From: Symbiodinium natans
Taxonomy: Eukaryota > Sar > Dinophyceae > Suessiales > Symbiodiniaceae
Reading direction: 5' to 3'
DNA length: 64,000 nt
Assembly: GCA_905221605.1 (NCBI GenBank)
Contig: CAJNDS010000413.1
Location: 536,010-600,009, forward strand
Shown here: positions 10,130-21,383 of the stretch, piece by piece
Position numbering within the stretch: the first letter of the stretch is position 1
Layout of the letters: each line of letters begins with the position of its first letter
Made by a program: the position numbers and the translations under genes
The notes under the pieces: generated by a model
Told to the model about the DNA's origin: nothing
Database searches by the model: none
What the model saw: the letters and a program-made list of their open reading frames with translations, nothing else

Positions 10130-10972
10130 AGGGACAGGGCTCAATGCTGAGGGGAGGGCTTAGGAAGAGAAGGCCCTGCAAAAAGCCGGAGACCGAGCCC
10201 TACGGCTCGTGTGCTGCAACCCAGCGCTCCCTACCCCTAAACCCTAAACCCTAAACCCTAAACCCTAAACCCTAAACCCTAAACCCTATACCCTATACCC
10301 TATACCCTAAACCCTAAAACCTAAAACCTAAAACCCTAACCCTAAACGACAAAACCTATAGTTTGCGGGGGTTTAGGGTGTGTGGCGACAGGTTCAGCTG
10401 CCTGCGGTGGCATCCTGATAAGAACCCCGACAGCGCTGAAGTGGCCAACGAGGCCTGCCTTGGTGTTTAGGGTTTAGGGTTTAGGGTTTAGGGTTTAGGG
10501 TTTAGGGTTTAGGGTTTAGGGTTAGGGTTTAGAGTTTAGGGTTTAGGGTTTAGGGTTTAGGGTGTGGGGCTAACCGGCAATGATGCCTTATTATATAGGG
10601 GCCCTTGAAAAACTAGGTGGCAGAGTGTGGTTTTGCATCCTTACCCCCAATGATTCTTTATGTTCTTTGGCATGTGCACTGAACCCACATAATTCTTTGA
10701 ATTTGTGTCGGTGTATACTGTGTGTGTGTTTGTTGGTATTAGTTCTATCGCTTTTGAATATGCGCGTGCGACCGCTGCGATGGAGATCCACATGCCTGTT
10801 CCCACACGGTTTAGGGTTTAGGGTTTAGGGTTTAGGGTTTAGGGTTTAGGGTTTAGGGGACATTTTACAGCGTGTGTGGCTCGGCACGGAACCCTGAACC
10901 TGAGAGCCTTGGTCTCCCACGTACTATGCTGGTGACTGAGGACGGTGTCTTGCCACCACTGGAGGTGGACTC
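10130..10972. other. ITS tracts, J-domain fragment, unassigned DNA
   Basis: ITS at 10231-10346 (C-strand, with CCCTATA variants), 10466-10564 and 10807-10858 (G-strand). 10570-10800 is free of ITS and holds a TGTGTGTG run at 10720-10729. The J-domain fragment is at 10384-10463. Confidence 0.75.
10384..10463 (+). pseudogene. DnaJ J-domain fragment (exon or exon relic)
   Basis: The plus frame reads LRWHPDKNPDSAEVANEA, with the diagnostic HPD tripeptide at 10411-10419. In J domains HPD lies in the loop between helices II and III and is essential for stimulating Hsp70 ATPase. Only about 26 residues are present, so the first half of helix II and most of helix III are missing. An AG at 10390-10391 precedes GTTCAGC, and the 3' side runs into CTTGGTGTTTAGGG, where a GT donor could lie before a telomere-like tract. 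It could be a genuine exon of a gene with repeat-filled introns or a stranded fragment; no neighbouring J-domain exon was recognised. Confidence 0.55.
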
Positions 10973-11083
10973 CCCAAAGAGCCCCCAATACCCCTTAATT
11001 AAGGAATATTCCCTCAATCATATTGAGGATCCCTTTGTAATTTAAGGTCTATTCCCTAGTTAAGGAGTATTGGGCTCTCTGGG
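10973..11083. repeat. Foldback element, family C
   Basis: CCCAAAGAGCCCCCAATACC at the left and GTATTGGGCTCTCTGGG at the right pair; CCTTAATTAAGGAATATTCC inside. One of the best-preserved copies. Confidence 0.9.
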
Positions 11084-12161
11084 TCCTTCCGGGCCCTGTC
11101 AGATCGAGCGTCATGAAGACCTCGGGCGCCACACAACTGGCGGTTTAGGGTTTACGGTTTAGGGTTTAGGGTTTAGGGTTTAGGGTCCCAGGGTTTAGGG
11201 TTTCGGATTGTCACTGCGTGCCGAACGTGTGGCTTCATTGGCATCACGTGACATCCCCTCAGCTAAATGTGGCGCAGTGCCTCGTGGCCAGCCTGATTGC
11301 CGTTCTGCCCGGATTGGGTTTAGGGTTTAGGGTCAGGGTGTCGGGTTTAGGGTTTAGGGTTTAGGGTTCAGGGTTTAAGGTTTAGGGTTCAGGGTTTAGA
11401 GTTTAGGGTGCTGTTGTTGCATGCAAGGACAGCGGAGGTCTGGGTACGTGCTGGGAACGAAGCTTGTCCTGAAAATAGGGCCGCCAGAGCTCTCGGGGCT
11501 GGAGGTTGAGCCGCTGAGGATCTTCCCTGGGGCTCTTCTAGATCATGTCTATAGTACATATGTATATAATAATAATCATAATCATAAAATACATAAAAAA
11601 TAAATATACATGTGTATATATATATATATGTAGAGATAGAGAGAGAGAGAGAGTGAAAAGAGCCCGAAAACCTAACCTATGTGCCCTTAAGGCTTCAATG
11701 GCTTCGTCATCTGTGTTGAGGTGCTCCAGTCGACGGGTTGGAAGTACCCAAGTGCCCCACCCTGAGCACGTGCTGCTTCAGTTCAGAGGCGAAGGTTCAG
11801 GTTTCAGGTTTTTTTATGAGTCCTAAACCCTAAACCCTAAGCCCTATAAGACCTAAACCCTAAACCCTAAGCCCTAAGCCCTAAACCCTAAACCCTAAAC
11901 CCTAAACTTTACGGCGGTTGCTGCGACTCCTGGCCAGGTCTTCCAGTGGCTGCAGTCACAGAGAGACTGGTACCTCAAAGAATGATCCGCGGCCTGGAGG
12001 GTGCCGTCAGGCGTAGGGTTTAGGGTTTAGGGTTTTGGGTTTTTAGGGTTTAGGGGCTAGGGTTTAGGGTTTAGGGTTTCGGGTTTAGGGTTTAGGGTTT
12101 AGGGTTTTTGGGGTTTAGGGGCTAGGGTTTAGGGTTTAGGGTTAGGTTTACAATAGACCTG
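11084..12161. other. ITS tracts and microsatellite
   Basis: ITS at 11142-11190, 11322-11408, 11822-11909 (C-strand) and 12014-12145. AT-rich and GA microsatellite at 11560-11655. The exon-like island of 11205-11316 lies here. Confidence 0.75.
11205..11316 (+). other. Exon-like island
   Basis: Plus frame CHCVPNVWLHWHHVTSPQLN then VAQCLVASLIAVLPGLG between two ITS tracts. The second half is hydrophobic and could be membrane-spanning. Unrecognised; could be chance. Confidence 0.22.
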
Positions 12162-12258
12162 GGGATGTTCCCCCTTAGGCTAACAGTCCTCCTTAGGGAT
12201 GATGATAGGGTGTACCGGAATCCTTATGAAGGGCTGTCAGTATAAGGGGGCACATCCC
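12162..12258. repeat. Foldback element, family B
   Basis: GGGATGTTCCCCCTTAGGCT and TATAAGGGGGCACATCCC pair. Confidence 0.85.
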
Positions 12259-12545
12259 ATCGAACCTCAAGCCAAACCTCAGTTCTAAGCCCTTCAGCTT
12301 CAGGCGATTCCGGTGATGGATTCGGTTTAGAGTTGAGGGTTTTGCAGAACCTGTGGGTCTGCAGACCACAAGGTCTTACTCAACGGTAGACCCGAAACTG
12401 AAACCCCTTAAACCAATCGTAAACGCCACTTAGGACTTTGGGTTAAGGTTTTAGGGTTTAGGGTCTAGGGTTCACACCGAACCCTGGAAGACTTCAAGCC
12501 TGAACCCTATCGCACCTGTAACTCAGCGAGTCATGCCATAGCCTC

Positions 12546-12700
12546 TACTTGAAGGTTCATGGTACTTACTAACCAATTATAACTGGGCTTATAACCCTAC
12601 TTATAATACCCCAAAAGGGCCTTATAGGGGTTATCCCAATTATGAGTAGGGTTATAAGCCCAGTTATAATTGGTTAGTAAGTACCATGAACCTTCAAGTA
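12546..12700. repeat. Foldback element, family A
   Basis: 155 bp: left TACTTGAAGGTTCATGGTAC, right GTACCATGAACCTTCAAGTA, with inverted arms of about 70 bp and almost no loop. TA at both outer edges would suit a Tc1/mariner-type (Stowaway-like) MITE. Good copies also at 24083-24231, 25455-25606 and 42137-42291; diverged ones at 4220-4363 and 45130-45286; a half copy near 22608. Confidence 0.95.
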
Positions 12701-12705
12701 CCCAC

Positions 12706-12850
12706 GGCCCAGAAGCAAAGGGTTCGATGCCTAAGAAGCCCCTCCAGCGCAACCGACACCGCAGACGGAGCTGTCGACAAAGCAGGGCAGGCAGGTATGT
12801 GAGTGCTAGGCGGAGAGGGCTTAAAGCATCTCTGGACGCTAATCTACAAA
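12706..12850 (+). other. Arg-rich coding-like island beside an A element
   Basis: Plus frame MPKKPLQRNRHRRRSCRQSR then AGR, followed by a donor-like GGTATGTGAG. Very basic. It starts just after the A-family foldback element that ends at 12700. No family recognised. Confidence 0.2.
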
Positions 12851-12870
12851 AAAAAACCCCTGAACCCTAG

Positions 12871-13715
12871 ACTGGAAGCGCTGAAGCTCCCATAAACCCT
12901 AAACCCTAAGCCCCTAAAGGCTTCGAAGCCCTGTTTCGACAGCTCGGGCGTAAGACTCGACGTGTCACGCAGCGCGCGCCAGTGCTTTCAGGTCCTCTAA
13001 GAGGACCGCCATCTGCATGTCAGGATTCGGGCCAGGACGTCTTAGGGTTTAGGGCTGCATGTTTGGGCAGGAACTAACTCCTGCGGCCGGCAAAAGCCTC
13101 CCCCAAAAGCGTGCCCCCCAAGTATTGCGTACTCTAAGTCGCAAATTCTTGGGGACACCGGAATACCCCTTTGGAATTTATGACAAGTGAACCCTATAAT
13201 TGCTGTATCCAGGGCTTTAGGGTTTCGGCCCTCGAGCGAAGATGAGGAGTGCCATGGCCATGGGGGGGGGGGGGCAGGGAGGGGAAAAACCTTAAACCCT
13301 TGACCTTTAACCCTAAACCCTAAACCCTTAACCCTAAACCCACCCCCAAAGGGCAACCGTTGATGCGCAGCCCTCGGGGTTTGCAAAGGCCGTCTTGAGG
13401 AGTTTTGGGCTCTGGACCGAGCTGGATTACCCCTTAGGACCTGACATCGTAAGCCCTAAATACCCTACCAGAAGGCTCCATTGTGGTGTCTGGGTTACTA
13501 CCCCGAAAAGGTACTACATTGGAGCCTTTGGGTAGACCATCTCAAGCCTTTATGAAGCCTTAAGCCATAAACCTTCTTTTGTGATTTTGTTCTGGTTCAA
13601 GGTTCCCTTGTGAAGTATCCAACCCCAAAAAGGGTAATTGCCCTTGTTACAACCATGGTCACCGGGCTACCATGTACCTTAACTTTAACGACCCTAATGT
13701 CTTGTAGGGTTTTTT
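12871..13715. other. Unassigned DNA with an ITS piece and an F element
   Basis: G run at about 13262-13273, mixed CCCTAAA/CCCTTAA at 13296-13345, and a family F copy at 13460-13535 (CCAGAAGGCTCC ... GGAGCCTTTGGGT). Nothing gene-like is supported. Confidence 0.6.
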
Positions 13716-13861
13716 CCCCAAAGGCTCCAGTGTAGTTCCTTTTTGGGTGAGTTATAAGGGATTCTTAGGATACTTCCCCAAAAAAGTACTTCCTTTTGGG
13801 GTTAGTTATAAGGGATTCTAGGATACTTCCCCAAAAAGGTACTGCATAGGAGCCTTTGGGT
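13715..13861. repeat. Foldback element, family F, internally duplicated
   Basis: CCCCAAAGGCTCCAGTGTAG at the left, GCATAGGAGCCTTTGGGTA at the right. The middle (TTTTGGG.TGAGTTATAAGGG) is repeated in tandem. Simple copies at 38759-38850 and 45583-45677. Confidence 0.85.
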
Positions 13862-13970
13862 AAACCCTAAACCCCAAACCCTAAACCCTAAACCCTAAAC
13901 CCTAAACCCTAAACCCTAAACCCTAAACCCTAAACCCTAAGCCCTAAACCCTAAACCCTAAACCCTAAAC
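13862..13970 (-). repeat. Interstitial telomeric tract, CCCTAAA
   Basis: About 15 C-strand heptamers starting directly at the edge of the F element. Confidence 0.95.
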
Positions 13971-15005
13971 TCAGCTGCGCAGGGTTTCGAGGTCTCCTCA
14001 GCTCTGAGCCCTCAACGCGCCTAACTTGTGTCGACACTGCGGTGTAGCCAGCCCCTGCCGGAATCCTGGATCGGCTCCGTTTCTGCCGCTTTTTGAATTT
14101 AGGGCCTAGGACTTAGGGTTTAGGGTTTAGGGTTTAGGGTTTAGGGTTTCTTGAGCAGCATGACAAGGGTTTGTGTCTTTGGGATTTAAGTATTCAAGAC
14201 CCAATCTCAGTTTTTGCGGGTGAAAGCTCTGCTAGGATCAATTGCCGCACATGCGAGTTTAATGTGCGAAGTGTGCAGGCCAGTCAGTAGACCAGTCCAG
14301 AGATGGTTGCTTCGAAAGCTCTGGGATTCGTACCGGTGTGGCACATGGGGGATTCTCATAGTTCGGGCCCCTTTTTGTCTACCTACATATAAGGCTCCTA
14401 AACCCTAAACCTGACACCCTAAACCCTAAACCCTAAACCCTAAACCCCGAAACCCCAAACCCTAAACCCTAAACCCTGAACCCTGAACCCTGAACCCTAA
14501 ACCCTAAACCCTAAACCCTACCAGGGACCCAAGTTTAGTGCCCACATCCTGAGCTGATCGAGGCCTCGACAATTTTAAATAGTGACGTCGCCGTTGATTC
14601 CTGCTTTTTGCACGTTGGCACTGCGAGTGTAAAGACCCCTACACCTAAAGCCCTAAAACCCTAAAACCCTAAAACCCTAAAACCCCCCCCCCCCGCACGC
14701 CTGGATTTAGGGTCTCTGGTTTTAAGCCTTAGGCCTGAAACGCCCGAAAGCCACCAAGTCGTAAGTTGGATCCTCAGAGAGCAAAAATGCCCCACATTGC
14801 AACTTGCCAGTGGCGTACTCAGGGCCCAGGTCTTAGAAGCTTCCTATGCGTATGAACACACTTTCCATTTCAGGTTTTGAGGGCTTTGCCAAAACCCTAA
14901 ACCCTAAAACCCTAAACCCTAAAACCCTAACCCTAAACCCGAAACCGACCCTAACTCGCATCCGACTCCGTGGAGTTCAACGGACGTCCCACTCCGGGGG
15001 CATGT
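13971..15005. other. ITS tracts and short unique gaps
   Basis: ITS at 14112-14150, 14398-14522 (with CCCTGAA block) and 14890-14945; CCCTAAAA octamers ending in a C run at 14650-14695. 13975-14100 and 14214-14400 are unique sequence with open but unrecognised frames. Confidence 0.7.
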
Positions 15006-15259
15006 TCCCAGATCTTCCAAAACTCCTTACTAAAGGAATATACCCCATTTCATAAGAAGGATCCTTAGTATAGAGTTGTTCTTTATAAAACAATTATGTA
15101 AAGGAATATACCCCATTTCATAAGAAGGTTCCTTAGTGTGGGTTAGGGTATGTGCCTTAAAACACCCCTAAATAAAGGAATATACCCCATTTCATAAGAA
15201 GGATCCTTAGTAAACATTAGGGTACATTCCTTAATTAAGGGGTTTTGGAAGATCTGGGT
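15006..15259. repeat. Foldback element, family G, expanded
   Basis: CCCAGATCTTCCAAAACTCC and GGGGTTTTGGAAGATCTGGG form the ends. Three internal repeats of AAAGGAATATACCCCATTTC with AAGAAGGATCCTTAG explain the larger size compared with 9799-9964. Confidence 0.9.
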
Positions 15260-16588
15260 CCTCCAGTCTTAACGAACTCCGTCGTCGCCCTCCGCAAGGA
15301 AGCAAGCGGCAGCCGGCCCCGAACAAGCATGGCTTGAAAAGGAAGTCTCCAGGGTCTTCCTGTAGTTCTACACCCCAAAACAAAGGAGGATCCCTGCTTG
15401 AAAAGATCCACAGCTATGGGGCCCCAAATATTCGGAAGCCCTCAAATAGGGGGCACAGGGCCAGGGTTGTAAGGAGGGTGATTTTTGTAGAAATACTACC
15501 TTCTAGTTTGTGTATTGTAGCTTGGGGTTTGGGAATCCTTTATCTGATTTAAGGTAATTACTTTCCACAACTACGGGGGGCATTGGCAATTGGGCTTTTT
15601 TGATAGGGTTTGAATCGAGTTCGGCATAGGGTCGGCCACTCTACTGTAGGTGTTTGGGCTTTGGGGCTTACTTGGAGCCAAAGTAGGCCCGTTTTTTATT
15701 TGTTAAGGTTTGGGTTCCTTTAGACGCCCCTGAAGCCCAAGAGGGCCCCCTTTTTATTCCTAGGGTACTCTTGGATCTAGGCTTCGGACCCTCCTAGGCA
15801 TCAACCACTTCTCCCACGGGAGGGTCTGATGCCCAACGCCTGAAGAAGCCGGATTTCCTCTGAGTGGAGGGATGTTTTTTTAAAGGCCTTTTGGGCTAGG
15901 GCCTCTAGGGTATGAGGCTGAGGTTTTAGAACAGGTTTTTGGCCTTTTATTCGGGTATACCTTAAGAGCCGCAAGCCTTTTGCAGGTTGGTGCTATGACA
16001 CCTCTCGTTGGGTGCATGTGTAGCCTGCAGAAGGTAGGGTTTAGGTTCCGATGGTAGGGTTCTAGGATCATAGAGCCCGAAACCTGAACTCGAAAGTTTC
16101 GGTCCTTAATCATACCGGGAGGCTCGGGGAACATGGTAAGCAGGTACAAAGTAGAGTCATAAGGACCCTTGAAGGGGCCCACTTATTGGACTTGCTGCCC
16201 TAAAACCTACACCCAAACCCCTAAACCCTAAACCCTAAACCCTAAACCCTAAACCCTGAACCCTGAACCCTGAACCCTGAAACCCTAAACCCTAAACCCT
16301 ATAAACCGTAAACCCTAAACCCTAAAAACCCTAAACCCTAAACCCTAAACCCTAAACCGACTTCGCCCCTCTGAGTACAAGCCGCGAGCCGCTGCGCCAC
16401 TCAGGGTTTAGTGGTTTTAGGGGTTTTAGGGGTGTGGGGTTTAAGTTTAGGGTTTAGGGTTTAGGGAGATTAGGGTTTAGGGAGGTTAGGGTTTAGGGGT
16501 AGAAATGCTTCTGAGTTTTGCATTCAACCTGGACCTCTCTAATTGCGGCGCGCTTTTTTGAGGGTGTAAGTGCGTATAGTACACAATT
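15260..16588. other. Unique DNA, E element, long ITS
   Basis: 15260-15670 and 15780-16200 are largely free of telomere-like repeats and contain no recognisable gene. The E element is at 15674-15779. The ITS at 16203-16358 mixes CCCTAAA and CCCTGAA, followed by GGTTTTAG variants to 16500. Confidence 0.7.
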
Positions 16589-16912
16589 ACCCAGAGAGCC
16601 CAATACTCTTCAAGAGAGAAATATCCTAATTTATATAGAGACCCTGTTGATTCAAGGCATATGCCTTGTTTAGGGGTCCAAGGAGGGGTCCCCTTGCTGT
16701 AATAACTATAGTTAAGGGACTTATAACCTAAGTTAGGATCCTTCTATCCTGATTTAGGGCCCTTATAACTCTACTTATAACCAAATTTAGGGCCCTTATA
16801 ACTCTACTTACAACCTAATTTCGGATCGTTCTTACCTAATTTAGGGCCCTTATAACTCTACTTATGACTAGGGGGGCCCCTCCTTGTAGGGGTAGGGCTC
16901 TCTTGGGTAGTT
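16589..16912. repeat. Family C element with a family D element inserted in it
   Basis: C begins ACCCAGAGAGCCCAATACTC at 16589 and ends AGGGCTCTCTTGGG at about 16911. Between them, about 16677-16887, lies D: CCAAGGAGGGGTCCCCTTGC ... GGGGCCCCTCCTTGT, with repeated TTATAACTCTACTTATAAC-type units. AGGGGT stands on both sides of D and may be a 6-bp target duplication. Confidence 0.85.
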
Positions 16913-16925
16913 CCAAAATTACAAC

Positions 16926-17135
16926 TGGGGGGGGGGGGGGGGTCGGGGGGTTCAGGAGGGTCTAGCCAGCCACAAGCCCTCTGAATCGACGCGAAGCTCG
17001 GTTCAGTATATATATATATATAGATATATATATATATATATATACAGACAGAGAGCTTAAGCAGTAAGTAAGTAGAAAATGGATAAACAGATATGTATAT
17101 CTATCTATCTATATATGTATATATATATATATATA
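16926..17135. repeat. Poly-G run and AT microsatellites upstream of AHCY copy 1
   Basis: G run at 16927-16942; (TA)n at 16995-17043 and TATC/TA repeats at 17093-17135. AHCY copy 2 has no such block upstream. Confidence 0.9.
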
Positions 17136-17255
17136 ATCTGTTGGGGGCTCTTTTGGCGGTTTTAAGGCCTAAGAGGTTCATAGCAGGCCAGCACCTCAGG
17201 GGCCGTGTAGCACTTCGAGGTGTCGGCACCCCCTTCGCCGTGCTCGAGCATTTGC

Positions 17256-17317
17256 GAAAATTTTGTTTCCCCAGCCTCCTCCCTTGATAGCATCCTTTGT
17301 GCGACCCTTTGGCGACC
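17256..17317 (+). promoter_or_regulatory. AHCY copy 1 leader with candidate trans-splice acceptor
   Basis: The sequence AAAATTTTGTTTCCCCAG is a pyrimidine-rich tract ending in AG at 17273-17274. If used as an acceptor it leaves a 43-nt 5' UTR before the ATG. It is shared with copy 2 apart from one T. Dinoflagellate mRNAs generally receive a 22-nt spliced leader at such sites; no leader sequence itself is encoded here. A cis-splice acceptor is the alternative. Confidence 0.5.
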
Positions 17318-18311
17318 ATGGCGGACTCCAAGGTGAAGGACATGGGCTTGGCCGAGTTCGGGCGCAAGGAGCTGACGCTTGCGGAGCACGAGATGCCGGG
17401 CCTCATGGCGGCCCGCAAGGAGTTCGGGCCCTCGCAGCCCTTCAAGGGCCTGAACATCAACGGCTCCCTGCACATGACCATCCAGACGGGCGTCCTGATT
17501 GAGACGCTGGCCGCTTTGGGCGCCAAGGTGCGTTGGTGCTCGTGCAACATCTTCAGCACCCAGGACCACGCTGCCGCGGGCATTGCCAAGGCAGGCACGG
17601 CCACGGTCTTCGCCTGGAAGGGAGAGACTCTTCCGGAGTACTGGTGGTGCACGGAGCAGATGATGACGGTGCCGGGGGCAGACGGCTGCGACCAGCTGGT
17701 GGACGATGGCGGCGACGCCACTCTCTTGATCCACAAGGGCAAGGAGTATGAGGAGAAGTTCGCCAAGGATGGCAGCCTGCCGGACCCAGCTAGCACCACC
17801 AACGCGGAGTTCAAGTGCATCTTGCAGTTGCTGAAGGATTCCATCCAGGCAGACAAGACCAAGTACTCCCGCATGGCCGCGAAGTGCAAGGGCGTCAGTG
17901 AGGAGACCACCACGGGTGTGCACCGCCTGCGCGAGATGGCGGCCAAGGGCGAGCTCCTTTTCCCGGCCATCAACGTCAACGACTGCGTGACCAAGTCCAA
18001 ATTCGACAACGTCTACGGCTGCCGCCACTCGCTGCCGGACAGCATCATGCGTGCCACGGACGTGATGATCGGTGGCAAGCGCGCCCTGGTGGCGGGCTAC
18101 GGCGATGTCGGAAAGGGCTGCGCCTTCGCCATGCGCGGCGCCGGTGCCCGAGTGCTGATCACGGAGATCGACCCCATTTGCGCGCTGCAGGCGTGCATGG
18201 AGGGCTTCCAGGTGGTGACCCTCGAGGAGGTCGTGGGCGAGGTGGACATCTTCACATCCGCCACGGGCAACTTCAAGATCATCACCTTGGAGCACATGAA
18301 GAAGATGAAGA

Positions 18312-18356
<45 letters not shown>

Positions 18357-18748
18357 CCATGGAGGACCTCGAGAAGTCCCCGGGCATCAAGGTTGAGAAC
18401 ATCAAGCCGCAGGTCGACCGCTTCGTGTTCCCGGATGGCCACGGCGTCATCGTGCTGGCCTCCGGCCGCCTGGTGAACCTGGGCTGCGCCACAGGCCACC
18501 CCTCCTTCGTGATGTCCTGCTCCTTCACCAACCAGGTCCTGGCACAGCTGGACATCCTGGAGAACTGCACCAAGGCCAAGAAGTACAAGAACGACGTGTA
18601 CCTGCTGCCCAAGAAGCTGGACGAGAAGGTGGCCGCCCTCCACCTCCCGGCCCTCGGCGCCAGCATGACCAAGCTCAGCAAGGAGCAGGCCGACTACATC
18701 GGCGTGCCGGTCGAGGGCCCCTTCAAGCCCGACACCTACCGCTACTAA
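17318..18748 (+). CDS. AHCY: S-adenosylhomocysteine hydrolase, copy 1
   Basis: Adenosylhomocysteinase: NAD-dependent, reversible hydrolysis of S-adenosylhomocysteine to adenosine and homocysteine, which removes the product inhibitor of methyltransferases; normally cytosolic. The 476-residue frame is intact and intronless. Visible: [15 protein letters not shown] (75-89, signature 1, with Gly88 where Ala is usual), VDDGGD (128-133), EETTTGVH (195-202), [13 protein letters not shown] (219-231) holding the expected catalytic Lys226, Asp230 and Asn231, the NAD-binding GYGDVGKG (260-267), NIGHFDNE (338-345) and C-terminal KPDTYRY (470-476). About 41 extra residues lie between Asp130 and Glu196 relative to the human enzyme, as in plant and Plasmodium forms. 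The ATG sits in a good context (GCGACCATGG) with an in-frame TAG ten codons upstream (17288-17290). Codons are strongly G/C-ending, unlike the flanks. No transit peptide is evident. Thr473 replaces the usual His of KPDHYRY. Confidence 0.97.
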
Positions 18749-20463
18749 GCATCCCGGCCCGTCCCCCGTCTCACACCCGAAAAATCAGGACATGACTGCT
18801 ATTTGCTTTACGAACTCCCCCAAAAATGAAATATTCATCCTTATATTGAGACTAGCATCTTTCATGTTTGTTGTTGTTTTTGGGAGGAGGGGTTTCTGAA
18901 AGCAAATAGTAGATGAGAGTTGCTGTTTGTTGAGCACCCAGTGTTCTAAGCCAGCTACCGGTGGACATCCCCTTGGCGCTGTGCTCTTCATCTCCCGGGC
19001 GCGGATCCCGAGGGTGTCGCACCGACCGCTGCAGCTACCGAGAGAAAGGCGAAGGCTGCGCGCCATTTCTTGGTAGCACGGTGGTACCCTTTTGCCCTGG
19101 ATTTTTTTGGGTTGTAGGGTTCCCATATTCAAGTAACCTACAACACAAAGGGTATACCCTTGTTGTGTAATGGGGCTTTACGAAAATAGGAGACCCCTAA
19201 TGCAAACCCCCGAAGAATAGGATTCCCTTCTCATAAGGACCCAACAAGCTACCCCTACTATCGGAAACCCCCATATGGATACTGGGCTACCAAGATTTCG
19301 GGCTTAGCGCGACCGAATGTTTGCGGTGGCAGGGTTTGGTTGGCACGTGTCAGGACCATGTCGCGCATTCTAGCAATAGCCGAAGCATTAGGGCTAGGTT
19401 GTTGCTCTGGGTTTAGGGTTTCAGGTTTAAGTTTAGGGGTTTAGGGTTTAGGGCTATGATGAGTGTAGGTGTCTTCCTCAGTGCATGTTGGGCTGAGTGT
19501 CCTGACGGAAATGCCAGCAACAAAAATCTGTCTCTGACGTGTGTGTTGAATGGATATTTGAGAAAGGTAGCAGTGGCATCGATATCGAATGACGCTCGGT
19601 TGCCCGTGTTCACCCCCCAATAGGCCGTAGAAACCCAATAACCCCTACCCTACAATCCGGGTTGTACAGGGCCTGAGTGTTTTAGGGCTTGAGCATTCTT
19701 TAGCGTTTTTTTTTTTTTTTTTTTCGGGCTTTAGGGCTTCATGGTGCGTTGGAGGGTTTGATGGTTTTAGGGCCCTGGTTTTCCTTTCCTTTTTTGTTGG
19801 GGCGGGGGGGGGGGGCGGCTTTGGGCATGGTTTTTGCGACTCCAAGCCCTGACACCGTTGGCTTAGCCGTGCAGATTCCTGGTAGCGAAATACCATGGCG
19901 CATCAGAGACGCAGACGAACGATGGCCCGGGGCCCGGTAGAAGGTTTATAGGTTTTTGTGTTTTTTTGTTTTTCTCGTTTTCGATTTACAAGGGCCTAGT
20001 TGCAGAGAGCAGCCGTATACGCTTAAAGAGCCCTTCCTGAATTAGGGGTATTGGGATCTTAGGGAAAGGATGCACCTTAAATCAGACCCTTTGGGCCAGT
20101 GTACTCTCGGCCGGGTTCGTCGGGATTCGGGAATGAGCGCATTTGCTTAGGTTTATCTACGGATCAATATATCAATATGATGCATATACATATATGTATA
20201 TATATATAATTACATGATATCAATATCTATATATGTATACGTATATATATATATATATATATGTATCTCTCTCTCTCTCTCTCCCTACATATACACACAT
20301 ATATATATATATGCTACTTACAGGGATTCTGATTCTAGCCGTGCGATCGCTCTTCCGGTGCCCTCGTCATCTTTGAAGCAGTACGACCTGTCCAAACCGA
20401 GTTGACCCTCAAAGCATGCGCCAGTGCTTTTGAATTAAGGTCCCCTTCAGGAGTGCCTTTTGC
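18749..20463. other. AHCY copy 1 3' flank, mostly unique
   Basis: The first several hundred bases after the stop share nothing with the copy 2 flank. Weak inverted element at about 19078-19300 (GGTGGTACCC ... CTGGGCTACC). Short ITS at 19410-19460, a T run at 19707-19724, degenerate C-family piece at 20023-20070, and a large TA/CT microsatellite at 20165-20315. No gene recognised. Confidence 0.65.
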
Positions 20464-20550
20464 CCTAAACCCTAAACCCTAAACCCTAAACCCTAAACCC
20501 TAAACCCTAATTAAACCCTAAACCCTAACCCCGTCTTGGGTTCCTCAGGT

Positions 20551-20660
20551 ACGTCAAGACCGCAAGAGCCTAAAGGCAAGAGGCACGAACACAGGCGACA
20601 CATTTCTGCACATCACGAGGAGCTAAACTCTTTGACTGTAAACAGACCTCGAAAAAGTTA
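20551..20660 (+). other. Exon-like island
   Basis: Plus frame TSRPQEPKGKRHEHRRHISA then HHEELNSLTVNRPRKS and TAG, between two ITS stretches. Polar, basic and unrecognised. Confidence 0.2.
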
Positions 20661-21239
20661 GAGCATTTAGGGGCTTTGGAGGTTGAGGGTTCAGGGTTAA
20701 CCCTATAACCCCTAAACCCTAAACCCTAAACCCTTAGGATTTGTTTAATCAGAGGGAAGAATCAACTCTGCCCCCACTGCATCGGGTTTAGGGAGTATTA
20801 CCAACGATCTACAGCCCTAGGTAAAGCCCTACACACCCCTAAACCTGCAAAGTAGGGTGTAGGGTCTAGGGTTTAGGGTTTGGGGTGTAGGTTCCAGGGT
20901 TTCGGACTTTGGGTTTCTGGTCGCTGTCAGGTACTTGCCTCACTTCTCGTGTTGGCACTCCCTGCATCCGCCTTAGAGGCGCACATGTCCGCAGCTTTAA
21001 GTTTAAGCTACACCCTACACCCTATAAACCCTAAAGCATATGTTTACTACCATCGACGGTTCTGGGCTGTCTTGTTCGTTTGCATGTCAGGTAGAGGTGT
21101 TTAGGGTTAGGGTTCTTGCTTAGGATTCAAAAAGGTTTCAGGTTTAAGGTCCTAAGTAAGCCCGAAACCCTAAAGACTAAACTTTAAACCTGCGAGGCGT
21201 ACGGCGCCGCAGCTTCAGCCTTGTGTCAAGAGCACCACC

Positions 21240-21383
21240 ATGTGGACAAAGCTATGGTCCTTCCAGCGCATGAAGGAGGCTGAGCGAGTGTGGCCTGACG
21301 GTGTTCATCGACGGTGCGTGGAACAACATTGCAGGGGCTGGAAGACGCTGATGCTCTGGTGGCGTTTGATGGTTGTGCATTAG
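21240..21383 (+). other. Short Trp-rich open frame
   Basis: ATG-started 47-codon frame (MWTKLWSFQRMKEAERVWPD ... ending MVVH, TAG). Seven tryptophans make it unusual. No family recognised; it may be an exon relic. Confidence 0.2.

Noticed and set aside
17162-18643. Long antisense open frames over both AHCY genes
   Set aside because: They are mirror frames produced by the strong G/C third-position bias of AHCY; their translation is Val/Leu/His-rich and matches no family.
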